A DNA stretch of 8,549 bases from Deltaproteobacteria bacterium (GCA_003647525.1 QMMZ01000053.1:1-8549), one strand, 5' to 3'; counted from the stretch's first letter, positions 1 through 6,431 are shown. Translations and numbers: made by a program. Notes: generated from the letters alone by a model not told the origin.

Positions 1-61
1 ACTTGACAAAACAAAAATAACCACTAAAATTTTTGATGCAAAACTCTATTGAAAAAAAGAG

Positions 62-116
62 CAACCATTTTGTCCACTTGAACAACCCCACTCAAAAAAA
101 ACAACCAATTTGTCTA
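62..116. repeat. Pair of 15-bp imperfect direct repeats, 40 bp apart
   Basis: The 15-mers at 62-76 (CAACCATTTTGTCCA) and 102-116 (CAACCAATTTGTCTA) agree at 13 of 15 positions, and each follows a run of seven or eight A. A weaker AACC occurrence lies between them at 84-87. The 40-bp period is close to four helical turns, so a regulator could bind both copies on one DNA face. They lie outside any credible gene, near the left edge, and could be an operator for a gene beyond the window. This function is inference only. Confidence 0.4.
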
Positions 117-174
117 TTATACCTCAAGTTCTATATTTTCTTAATTGAAAAAGTAGTTTTTGTAATAATTTTAA

Positions 175-199
175 CGTCAAACATTTTATCCTATTTTTT
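175..199 (+). repeat. 25-bp direct repeat, left copy
   Basis: The sequence begins with the 14-mer CGTCAAACATTTTA, continues with four unrelated bases, then ATTTTTT. A second copy in the same orientation is at 3831-3855 and matches at 21 of 25 positions. The copies lie on either side of the two-gene minus-strand unit. The role is unknown: they may be a shared regulatory element, or scars of insertion of the segment between them. Confidence 0.45.
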
Positions 200-256
200 G
201 TTTGTCATAGAAAAAACGAATGATATTGATGATTCAACTTAGGTTTGATCTTAGTT

Positions 257-1417
257 TCAACCCGCAACGGCATCAACAAACTGCTGTGATAATTTTTCAG
301 CAGTCGTACGCAGTAATGAAGGATTAACTTTAATCTTAAACCCGTTAAAACTATTATCTGGAGCAGGAAGGAAAATATTTTGATCAGCTAAATTCTTTCT
401 AAAACGATTCAAATCCTGTAAATCTACATGGAATTTAAAAACATTTGTTCCGTCACTAAATTGTTCTACCTTAAATGCAGAATGTTTATCGAGAAGCATA
501 AAAAGACGATTAGCCATTTCGAGAGCCAGGGTATACGATTCTAAAAACCCATCAAGATAATGATATGCTACAGAGGCAAAAGGCCATACCTGGGGCATGC
601 CACCGCCAAACATTCTTCGCGTTTGATATAAATCCTGAATAAACTCTTTTGATCCTGCAAGAATAGCGCCTGAAGCAGCATTGAAATTCTTGTACAGTGA
701 AACGTAAACCGTGTCGAAAAGTGAAGTAATATCAACAGGGGTTTTCTTCAGATGGACACAGGCATTAAACAACCTGGCTCCATCCAAATGCATTTTAATA
801 TGGTTCTCTTTTGCAAATACCGATACATCTTTCATCATGTCAAACTCAAACATACGATTATCGAGCCGCCTTACAGGAGACTCGATCAAAATAGCCCCAA
901 TACCTGTTTTAACCCTGCCGTCTTTTGCACGGTCCAATTCTTTTTTAATATCATCTGTAGAAAAAGAAGTTTTTCCCTTAGCCAGTGGGATTAGGTTCAA
1001 TCCACTTAATATGGTGGCACAATCGCCCGAATCGTTGTATAAATGGCTGTCTGCCTGAACAACAACTCTTTTCTTGTCTCCTGCCAATTTTCTGACTGCA
1101 ATATGATTAGCCAGTGTCCCAGTGGGCATAAATATGGCACTTTCCTTGCCAAGGATCTCGGCCATCCTGTTTTCAAGCTGTTCAATAATTCCGCCCCGGG
1201 AATAACTATCAGCAGAAATACCATCGCGATCTACTATCATCCTCAAAAGGCTCGTATACTCATCAGTAGTTAAGTCGAGTCCATCTCTGGTAAAATTGAT
1301 CCTTGTCTGGTCTTTTAAACTATTATCCCCCATTTTATTATTAGCTAAACTAATGGCTGGGCTTAACAATGCACTTCCGGCTAAACTAACAGTTTGTATA
1401 AAAGTTTTACGGTTCAT
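257..1417 (-). CDS. Exported threonine-aldolase-like PLP enzyme (beta-eliminating lyase family)
   Basis: The 386-residue protein belongs to the fold-type I PLP enzymes related to low-specificity L-threonine aldolase, which splits L-threonine or allo-threonine to glycine and acetaldehyde. Family landmarks appear in order: YSRGG near residue 72, FMPTGTLANH (96-105), SHLYNDSGD (124-132), HLDGAR (210-215, with the PLP-ring Asp212), SLYKNF with the likely Schiff-base Lys243, and RRMFGGGMPQ (267-276). The LtaE family usually has MRQ in the last motif, so the Arg there is replaced by Pro. The catalytic domain starts near residue 40. Before it is a signal-like segment, NRKTFIQ followed by a mildly hydrophobic stretch ending in SLA near residue 25, which resembles a Tat signal with RK in place of RR. 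The gene starts 41 bp after the hydrolase fusion stops on the same strand, so it is probably the second gene of that operon. The fold is clear. The exact substrate is uncertain; another beta-hydroxy amino acid aldolase or lyase is possible. Starting at Met29 would give a cytoplasmic form. Confidence 0.85.
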   Translation of the reverse strand: MNRKTFIQTVSLAGSALLSPAISLANNKMGDNSLKDQTRINFTRDGLDLTTDEYTSLLRMIVDRDGISADSYSRGGIIEQLENRMAEILGKESAIFMPTGTLANHIAVRKLAGDKKRVVVQADSHLYNDSGDCATILSGLNLIPLAKGKTSFSTDDIKKELDRAKDGRVKTGIGAILIESPVRRLDNRMFEFDMMKDVSVFAKENHIKMHLDGARLFNACVHLKKTPVDITSLFDTVYVSLYKNFNAASGAILAGSKEFIQDLYQTRRMFGGGMPQVWPFASVAYHYLDGFLESYTLALEMANRLFMLLDKHSAFKVEQFSDGTNVFKFHVDLQDLNRFRKNLADQNIFLPAPDNSFNGFKIKVNPSLLRTTAEKLSQQFVDAVAG

Positions 1418-1458
1418 TGTATCTTCTTTTTCTCTTGATATTAAACAAGTTACATTAT

Positions 1459-3717
1459 CTATTTACCATGTGGGATCAGGCTAGGTAATTTTTCATCATT
1501 TTTTAAATATCTGTCAAACCAGTTCCTGATCATTTGATTAACTTCGGTTTTATACTCCGTAATTCCATGATCTCCACCTTCGAACATAACGAGACGGTAT
1601 GGTATGCTATTTTCCTGAAAAGCTTTTGCCATATTAAAAGTCTCATCAGGAGAAACCCGCCAGTCCGATGTACCATGTAACAACAAAAAGGGAGTTGATT
1701 TTGGTAATTTGTCAACGTGGTGTATGGCTGACCTTAACCATAGTAAAGAATCTCTATTTTGCCAGTAATCAGGGATTAATTGACTGTAAACATATTCTTC
1801 CATCTCGCCGTTCCTGTTATCATTAGCCAACGATAAATCAGTTACTCCTCCCATTACCACAGCAGCTTTAATTTTGTTTGTTTGCATAAGTGCCAGGTAT
1901 GTCATCATACCTCCGCGACTTTTTCCGTACATCCCAATTTTATCCTGGTCAGCCTGGGGCAAATGTTCCAGCAAGGGAATAAGGTTCAACACATCGTTTA
2001 CATCATCTCCACCAAATTCCTCCTGGCCATCTCCACCGTCAACACCCCTGTACTGGCTGGCAATAACGACATAACCCCATTGGGCAATACGAGCTAAAAT
2101 ATCTACGACCCTTTTGGGATATACTTTACTGAATTCACGATTACCCCCCCTGTTATAAATAATAACCGGGTATTTTCCCTTTTTTTTTGGGCTTGCAAGC
2201 ATAGCTTTTACACGGTACCCATCACTCATATAGTAAAGTTCTTCCATGTTTATATCATCCAGGAATTGAAAATCCTTATTCATCTTATTTCTTCCCGACG
2301 AACTGTAAACGAGCTTGTATGCAGCAGTATCGGTAAAAGGATTAAATTCAGATTTATAAATAATCTTCCCGTCGGGGATTTCTTTATCATAAGTTAGTTT
2401 CAACAAATTATCATAATCAATAACGCGTCCATTATTTATCAGAACATGAATCTTTTTTAAGTTTTGAAGATCCGACAGAGGGTTTTCATCAAGGATCAGG
2501 ATATCGACCTCATAACCAGGCTCTATCCGCCCTGTTTTCCAACCAAAAGCATCTGAAAAATTGGAACTTGCTGCTGCCATTGTCTGGCGATTATCCAATC
2601 CAATTCTATGTAACAATTCTAACTCGGTATGAAGTGAAATTCCCGGCATTGTACCCCAAACGTCAGTACCACTGCCAGCCAGGTATTTAGCCCCGGTATT
2701 TTGATAAACATATTCAATTTTAAGCTCTTGTAATGCCATTGAAGTATAATTATCCTGCTGTTCTTTGGTATAATCGTGGTTGCCGGTTTTATTGTTAAGC
2801 GGATTATTGATGTCGTTCGGATTTAAGATTGCTGCAACTTTTTCTTTCCAAAGATTCTTATGGCCGGGTATGTCGCCATAAAGCAGACTTATAGTAGGCA
2901 TCAGGTAAGTATTGCCGGATACAAGGTTCATGGCATGTTGTATTAATGCTTTATCAGATGTGTCCAGCTGAGAAAGAAACTGGTAGTATTTCCATTTAGG
3001 GCTGTTAAGATCATCGCTGAAAGGCTGATTGGCAACAGCATCTCTCATTTTTTTTGGCGCAACATCAAGTGAATACCTGGTTGTATGCACAAAAGCATCA
3101 ATGCCTGTTTTTATTCCTTCGGCATAACTAGTATAGCCAAGTTCACCAATTGTACCCATTCCAAGTTTTTTTGCCTCGTTGTGCAGTAGCTTTACCTGGT
3201 TTGGAGTGAGTTTATATTTTAACAATGCAATTTTGTATGCTTCTTTGTGTAATTCCCTTAAATCTTTAAGATGTGCAGAATCCGGCTTCACTTCGTCACC
3301 TACTGATTCAAGCATGTAAAAATCAGGCCCGGGCTTAGCGTCCGGATAAAACCAACCTCTCCTTCCGCCATCAACTCCAATAATTGTTGTAACTCCTGAG
3401 TACAAATAAGCGTTTGCATAAAACTGGTTATTCTGAACGGCGAAACCATCGATTAGGCCGGGCACAATAAACTTACCTTCGGCGTCTATTACCCTGGTAT
3501 TTTTTGGTAGAACAAGCTCATCGGTATAAATACCTGTTTTGATAATTTCATTGTTACTAAAAAGGATAAAACCATTAGAAATATCATTGCTGCTCATACC
3601 ATTATCAGACATGTCTATTATGGTCCCGCCCTTAATTAATGTGTATTCAGTTTTTTCTGAAGAATTGCACGACCATAAAAAGATGAGTAAAAGCAGGAAA
3701 AGAAGTTTATGTTTCAT
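1459..3717 (-). CDS. Lipoprotein fusing a degenerate amidohydrolase module to an S9-type serine hydrolase
   Basis: The 752-residue protein starts with a lipoprotein signal (hydrophobic residues 5-15, lipobox LWSC with Cys17), so it should be membrane-anchored outside the cytoplasm. Residues about 25-436 resemble the amidohydrolase superfamily (imidazolonepropionase/prolidase-like): an N-terminal beta sandwich (TLIKGGTIID), VPGLID at 85-90, a DAFVH segment with His211, SGTD with Asp352, and a C-terminal ADILIL-like strand (EVDILILDENPL). The HxH metal ligands that normally follow GLID are replaced by Phe92-Ala-Val94, and the usual strand-5 His appears to be missing (GTIGEL, 188-193). Residues about 490-742 form an alpha/beta-hydrolase of the prolyl-oligopeptidase/acylaminoacyl-peptidase type: RGG (523-525), nucleophile motif GKSRGG with Ser600, Asp685 in GTSDWRV and His717 in GGDHG. 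The triad is complete, so peptidase or esterase activity is likely; amidohydrolase activity is doubtful. It is the first gene of a two-gene minus-strand unit. The substrate is unknown. Confidence 0.85.
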   Translation of the reverse strand: MKHKLLFLLLLIFLWSCNSSEKTEYTLIKGGTIIDMSDNGMSSNDISNGFILFSNNEIIKTGIYTDELVLPKNTRVIDAEGKFIVPGLIDGFAVQNNQFYANAYLYSGVTTIIGVDGGRRGWFYPDAKPGPDFYMLESVGDEVKPDSAHLKDLRELHKEAYKIALLKYKLTPNQVKLLHNEAKKLGMGTIGELGYTSYAEGIKTGIDAFVHTTRYSLDVAPKKMRDAVANQPFSDDLNSPKWKYYQFLSQLDTSDKALIQHAMNLVSGNTYLMPTISLLYGDIPGHKNLWKEKVAAILNPNDINNPLNNKTGNHDYTKEQQDNYTSMALQELKIEYVYQNTGAKYLAGSGTDVWGTMPGISLHTELELLHRIGLDNRQTMAAASSNFSDAFGWKTGRIEPGYEVDILILDENPLSDLQNLKKIHVLINNGRVIDYDNLLKLTYDKEIPDGKIIYKSEFNPFTDTAAYKLVYSSSGRNKMNKDFQFLDDINMEELYYMSDGYRVKAMLASPKKKGKYPVIIYNRGGNREFSKVYPKRVVDILARIAQWGYVVIASQYRGVDGGDGQEEFGGDDVNDVLNLIPLLEHLPQADQDKIGMYGKSRGGMMTYLALMQTNKIKAAVVMGGVTDLSLANDNRNGEMEEYVYSQLIPDYWQNRDSLLWLRSAIHHVDKLPKSTPFLLLHGTSDWRVSPDETFNMAKAFQENSIPYRLVMFEGGDHGITEYKTEVNQMIRNWFDRYLKNDEKLPSLIPHGK

Positions 3718-3730
3718 TTGGTTAGTTTTT

Positions 3731-3738
3731 CAAATATA
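3731..3738 (-). promoter_or_regulatory. Candidate -7 promoter box for the hydrolase fusion gene
   Basis: Read on the minus strand this is TATATTTG, an exact match to the Bacteroidota -7 consensus TAnnTTTG. It would start transcription only about 10 nt before the ATG at 3717, which is a very short leader. No good TTTG -33 box is seen upstream, so this is a weak call. Confidence 0.35.
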
Positions 3739-3830
3739 CTAAAATATGCGGTGTGTGTTGTACGGCTTAAATATGCCAATATTGACATAAATAAATTGTA
3801 ATTATATCCTTTTCATTCAATTTTTTTTAG

Positions 3831-3855
3831 CGTCAAACATTTTAGGTCATTTTTT
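3831..3855 (+). repeat. 25-bp direct repeat, right copy
   Basis: This is the partner of the copy at 175-199. The first 14 bases (CGTCAAACATTTTA) and the final ATTTTTT are identical; the four bases between differ. It lies in the divergent intergenic region, 114 bp before the start of the hydrolase fusion gene and about 75 bp before the candidate cold-shock promoter. Confidence 0.45.
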
Positions 3856-3928
3856 AGTATTTGCATCTCCTCTTTGCCTGTTTCTGTTTCGGAAAAAAAT
3901 GAATTTAGAAACCCTGAAAATAAATACG

Positions 3929-3936
3929 TAACTTTG
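3929..3936 (+). promoter_or_regulatory. Candidate -7 promoter box for the cold-shock gene
   Basis: TAACTTTG matches TAnnTTTG exactly. Transcription starting about 5-7 nt downstream would give a leader of roughly 40 nt before the ATG at 3984. The -33 element is poor (TTTAG at about 3904-3908, some 20 bp upstream). Confidence 0.5.
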
Positions 3937-3983
3937 TAAAAATTTCAAATCTGAATAACTAATTTTAAAGTAGAAAAAAATTT

Positions 3984-4442
3984 ATGGGTAGATCACAAGA
4001 AACCTTCAACAAAAAGGACGTAAGAAACAAGAAAGAGAAGAAGAGAAAAGAAAAGGAAAAGAAAAAATTAGCCAGGAAAGAAAACGAAAAAAAGAGTAGC
4101 CTGGATGACATGATCGTCTATGTTGACGAATACGGTATGTTAACCTCCGAACCTCCAGATCCCACCAAAAAGAAAAAAGAGGTTAAACTAGAGGACATAG
4201 AAATAGGAATACCTACACGTCCTGAAGCTGAAGAAATCGATCCCATAAGAAAAGGAATAGTATCTTTTTTTAACGACTCTAAAGGTTACGGGTTTATTAA
4301 AGATATTGAAACGAAAGAAAGTGTTTTCGTTCACGTAAATAATGTACTTGAAGATGATATAAAGGAAGGTAATCTTGTTACCTATGAAGTTGAGATGGGA
4401 CAAAAGGGTCCTACTGCAGTAAAGGTTAAGCTTTCCAAATAG
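3984..4442 (+). CDS. Cold-shock-domain protein with a lysine-rich N-terminal extension
   Basis: The 152-residue protein has a single cold-shock (OB-fold) domain at residues about 88-150, with RNP1 as KGYGFIKD (100-107) and RNP2 as VFVHV (114-118), the aromatic and His residues that stack on single-stranded RNA or DNA. The classical cold-shock protein is about 70 residues, so half of this one is extra. Residues 10-37 are almost entirely Lys, Arg, Glu and Asn and probably form a charged helix that binds RNA or the ribosome non-specifically. Residues 40-87 are an acidic linker with a second Lys run (62-65). This layout is common in Bacteroidota. The role is most likely that of an RNA chaperone or translation-associated factor in the cytoplasm. 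It is probably transcribed alone, from a TAACTTTG box 48 bp upstream of the start to the terminator at 4502-4529. The function is inferred from the domain only. Confidence 0.9.
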   Translation: MGRSQETFNKKDVRNKKEKKRKEKEKKKLARKENEKKSSLDDMIVYVDEYGMLTSEPPDPTKKKKEVKLEDIEIGIPTRPEAEEIDPIRKGIVSFFNDSKGYGFIKDIETKESVFVHVNNVLEDDIKEGNLVTYEVEMGQKGPTAVKVKLSK

Positions 4443-4501
4443 AGATAACGCTAACTGTTATTTAGTATTATATAAAATATATGGTCCTGATGGGTCCACG
4501 G

Positions 4502-4529
4502 AAACCGCTTCTTAAGGAGTGGTTTTTTT
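4502..4529 (+). terminator. Intrinsic terminator after the cold-shock gene
   Basis: A 10-bp stem (4502-4511 with 4516-4525; eight Watson-Crick pairs and two G-U pairs) closes a TTAA loop and runs into seven T (4523-4529). It lies 60 bp after the stop codon and separates this transcript from the thioredoxin gene. Confidence 0.85.
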
Positions 4530-4645
4530 GTTTTAGGACATTTAATTATTAGTGTGTTTTTGTAAGTAGTTTAAATTACATACGTCTTATTATTATAAAA
4601 CACTATTTTTTTAGTAGTTCGTTTGAGAATAATAAATAAATAATC

Positions 4646-5173
4646 ATGAAAAAATCAAAAATAATTATATCAGTTCTGTTAATCGTACTGTTTATGGGGT
4701 TAACATCATGTAAGAAAAAGGAAACGGAAAAACCTGGTGATAAAATTGAAACAGGAGTTGAAACAGGCAATATGGCTCCGGATTTTACCTTAGCGGATGT
4801 CAATAACAGCAATCGCTCGCTCTCTGATTATAAAGGGAAGCTGGTGTTACTGCAATTCTGGGCCTCGTGGTGTTCCTTTTGCAAGATTGAGAATCCTGAA
4901 TTGGTTGCTTTACTTGATGACTACAAAGACAAAGGTTTTGAGGTAATAGGCATTTCGCTGGATACAGAAAAGAGCAATTGGCTTGATGGTATCGAACATG
5001 AGAATCTCAATTTCGTCAACCTTAGCGATTTAAAAGGCTTCGATTCCCCTATTGCAAATACCTACGCTATCAATAGCATTCCGCAGATGTACCTGGTTGA
5101 TGAAGAAGGGGTGATCATCCTGATTACTCACAAAGCTTCAGATGTTGCTGATAAAGTGGAACAGCATTATTAA
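4646..5173 (+). CDS. TlpA/ResA-like thioredoxin-fold lipoprotein (thiol-disulfide oxidoreductase)
   Basis: The 175-residue protein has a lipoprotein signal (hydrophobic residues 6-19, lipobox GLTSC with Cys22) and a Lys/Glu-rich tether, then a peroxiredoxin/TlpA-type thioredoxin domain from about residue 41. The domain opens with APDFTLAD, has a DYKGKLVLLQFWASWC strand, the redox motif Cys76-Ser-Phe-Cys79, and the cis-proline Pro136 in SIPQMYLVD. All catalytic elements are therefore present. The family reduces or exchanges disulfides outside the cytoplasm, for example on apocytochromes c or other envelope proteins, with electrons from a CcdA/DsbD-type membrane partner. No such partner or cytochrome gene is present here, so the substrate cannot be named. 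The active-site pair SF is unlike the usual CEPC of ResA or CVPC of TlpA. The gene stands between a terminator and the dus gene (55 bp downstream) and may be transcribed alone. No convincing promoter is seen; TTCGTTTG at 4618-4625 is one base off the consensus. Confidence 0.92.
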   Translation: MKKSKIIISVLLIVLFMGLTSCKKKETEKPGDKIETGVETGNMAPDFTLADVNNSNRSLSDYKGKLVLLQFWASWCSFCKIENPELVALLDDYKDKGFEVIGISLDTEKSNWLDGIEHENLNFVNLSDLKGFDSPIANTYAINSIPQMYLVDEEGVIILITHKASDVADKVEQHY

Positions 5174-5214
5174 TACGAAGGTTTTGTTATATCTGTCTTA
5201 ATCTGAGTCTTTCT

Positions 5215-5222
5215 TATTTTTG
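5215..5222 (+). promoter_or_regulatory. Candidate -7 promoter box for dus
   Basis: TATTTTTG matches TAnnTTTG exactly and ends only 6 bp before the ATG at 5229. Used as a promoter, it would give a nearly leaderless mRNA. A TTTTG at 5182-5186 is the closest -33-like sequence, but the spacing (28 bp) is too long. Read-through from the thioredoxin gene is an alternative. Confidence 0.4.
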
Positions 5223-5228
5223 TGGGCA

Positions 5229-6206
5229 ATGAATCGTACGCACAACATATACATGGCACCCTTCCAGGGGATTACAGGAACTGTTTTCAGGGAGGTCTAT
5301 ACGAGGCATTTCAAAGGTATCAACAAATTGTACACCCCTTTTTTTACGGGTATTTATAAAAAGAAAAACCTGACAACCCGTTCAGATGAGTTAAATGTAA
5401 CAGAACACAATAAGATACTTTTAGTTCCGCAAATACTGAGCAAAGACGCGGATGAAATTCTTCGTTTTGCAGACTTCTGCGGCGAAAACGGATTTAATGA
5501 AATCAATTGGAATTTAGGCTGCCCGTATCCAAGGGTTGCTAATAAAAAAAGAGGCTCTGGTATGTTACCTCATCCAGAAATGGTTTTAGGAATACTCGAG
5601 CATATTCACAAGCAATTACCAATTGATCTTTCGGTTAAATGTAGGCTGGGTTATTATTCGGCGGATGAAATATTTGAACTTATCCCAATCTTTAATAAAT
5701 TCCATATTTCTGAATTGATTATTCATGCCCGTATTGGTAAACAGATGTATAAGGGTGAGGTTGACACAGATACGTTTAAAAAATGCATGGATTTGTGCGA
5801 AGTTCCCCTTATATATAACGGTGATATATTTACGGTGGAGGATATGGAAAAGTTTAAAACACAATTTCCTTCTGTTAATAGTTGGATGATTGGCAGGGGA
5901 TTGCTCATGGACCCATTTTTACCAGGAGATATCAAAGGTGTAGCAGTTGAAGATCGCAAGATACTGGTACAGAAATTCATGAATGATTTATACTTGGCTT
6001 ACCGGAAAAAAATGAACGACCGTTTGCAGGCAATTAATGTATTGAAAGAACTATGGGGTTTTTTAAAGTACTCGTTCGAACAACCAAATAAGGTTTTTAA
6101 TCGCGTTAAAAAGTGTAAATCGTTTGATGAATACGAACAGGCGGTTTCTGACATTTTTGTAAATCATGAATGGTTGGGATCCGAAGGAAAGCAGTTTGTT
6201 TCGTAA
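5229..6206 (+). CDS. dus: tRNA-dihydrouridine synthase
   Basis: The 325-residue protein is an FMN enzyme of the Dus family, which reduces specific uridines in the tRNA D-loop region to dihydrouridine using NADPH. The TIM-barrel signatures appear in order: MAPFQGITGTVFRE (9-22), INWNLGCP with the catalytic Cys98, SVKCRLG with Lys137, the RNA/FMN-site IIHARIGKQMYKG (164-176, His166 and Arg168), YNGDI (196-200) and IGRGLLMDPF (221-230), which bind the FMN phosphate. The family's HxRT motif reads HARI here. The C-terminal 80 residues are the usual helical tRNA-binding domain, and total length is normal. I chose the ATG at 5229 because the family begins a few residues before the MAP motif. The upstream TTG at 5220 would add only Met-Trp-Ala and lies within the candidate -7 box. 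The family is certain; the subtype (which tRNA position) cannot be told from these motifs. Confidence 0.93.
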   Translation: MNRTHNIYMAPFQGITGTVFREVYTRHFKGINKLYTPFFTGIYKKKNLTTRSDELNVTEHNKILLVPQILSKDADEILRFADFCGENGFNEINWNLGCPYPRVANKKRGSGMLPHPEMVLGILEHIHKQLPIDLSVKCRLGYYSADEIFELIPIFNKFHISELIIHARIGKQMYKGEVDTDTFKKCMDLCEVPLIYNGDIFTVEDMEKFKTQFPSVNSWMIGRGLLMDPFLPGDIKGVAVEDRKILVQKFMNDLYLAYRKKMNDRLQAINVLKELWGFLKYSFEQPNKVFNRVKKCKSFDEYEQAVSDIFVNHEWLGSEGKQFVS

Positions 6207-6211
6207 ACTTA

Positions 6212-6309
6212 GAGACTATTTAAAATCATTTTTAGAATTTCTTATAACGGATTTTTTGGATAGATGAGGCAGATTTGATGCGAATAGCCGTAGCTATTTA
6301 AACAGTCTC
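6212..6309. mobile_element. 98-bp MITE-like element with terminal inverted repeats
   Basis: The ends are inverted repeats: GAGACTATTTAAA at 6212-6224 and, on the other strand, GAGACTGTTTAAA from 6309 back to 6297 (12 of 13 identical). Each end is flanked directly by TTA (6209-6211 and 6310-6312), as expected for a 3-bp target duplication. The element carries no gene. Near its right end is a small hairpin, AATAGC-CGTA-GCTATT (6283-6298). From memory, TNA duplications and ends starting with GAG fit the IS1031 group of the IS5 family, but this assignment is inference. It sits 5 bp after the dus stop codon. Confidence 0.6.
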
Positions 6310-6332
6310 TTAACTTCATATAATTTTTCTAC

Positions 6333-6365
6333 CCTGTCTACCGACCAAACACCCCCGTTCACCGA
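6333..6365 (+). promoter_or_regulatory. Candidate LytTR-type operator (two half-sites 21 bp apart)
   Basis: CCCTGTCTACCGA (6332-6344) and CCCCGTTCACCGA (6353-6365) agree at 10 of 13 positions and are offset by exactly 21 bp, two helical turns. This is the known spacing for LytTR-domain regulators, which bind 9-bp direct repeats with a 12-bp gap. The right half contains CCCGTTCAC, which matches the published LytTR pattern at 7 of 9 positions. The pair lies about 30 bp upstream of a -7 box and in front of an operon that encodes a LytTR-family partner. Confidence 0.6.
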
Positions 6366-6395
6366 ATTTTTATTTACATTAGTGGTGCCGCAAAC

Positions 6396-6403
6396 TAATT
6401 TTG
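6396..6403 (+). promoter_or_regulatory. Candidate -7 promoter box for the LiaF-like/LytS operon
   Basis: TAATTTTG matches TAnnTTTG exactly and lies 28 bp before the ATG at 6432. The -33 position holds TTTACA rather than TTTG. A poor -33 box with an operator directly upstream suggests an activator-dependent promoter. Confidence 0.55.
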
Positions 6404-6431
6404 CTTTGTAAACCACGTAAAGTGTATTAAA

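Larger units (their letters stand above)
3718..3983. other. Divergent intergenic region
   Basis: This 266-bp AT-rich stretch separates the minus-strand hydrolase operon from the plus-strand cold-shock gene. It holds one candidate -7 box for each direction (3731-3738 minus, 3929-3936 plus) and the right copy of the 25-bp direct repeat (3831-3855). I see no convincing small gene or structured RNA in it. Confidence 0.6.

Noticed and set aside
33..242. A 69-codon plus-strand open frame in the left non-coding region
   Set aside because: It starts at TTG, has an A/T-driven composition, overlaps the repeats, and its protein has no recognisable motif.
235..256. Possible terminator after the minus-strand operon (CTTAG repeated at about 239 and 250)
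   Set aside because: The repeats are direct, not inverted, so they form no stem, and there is no T-tract in the right place on the minus strand.
711..1273. Several plus-strand open frames of 76-115 codons opposite the threonine-aldolase-like gene
   Set aside because: They lie fully antisense to a gene with clear family motifs and encode nothing recognisable.
4188..4403. A 71-codon minus-strand frame opposite the cold-shock gene
   Set aside because: It is a shadow of the cold-shock domain, with no start signals or motifs.
5220..5228. TTG at 5220 as the start of dus
   Set aside because: It adds only Met-Trp-Ala to a protein whose family begins at the later ATG, and it overlaps a promoter-like box.
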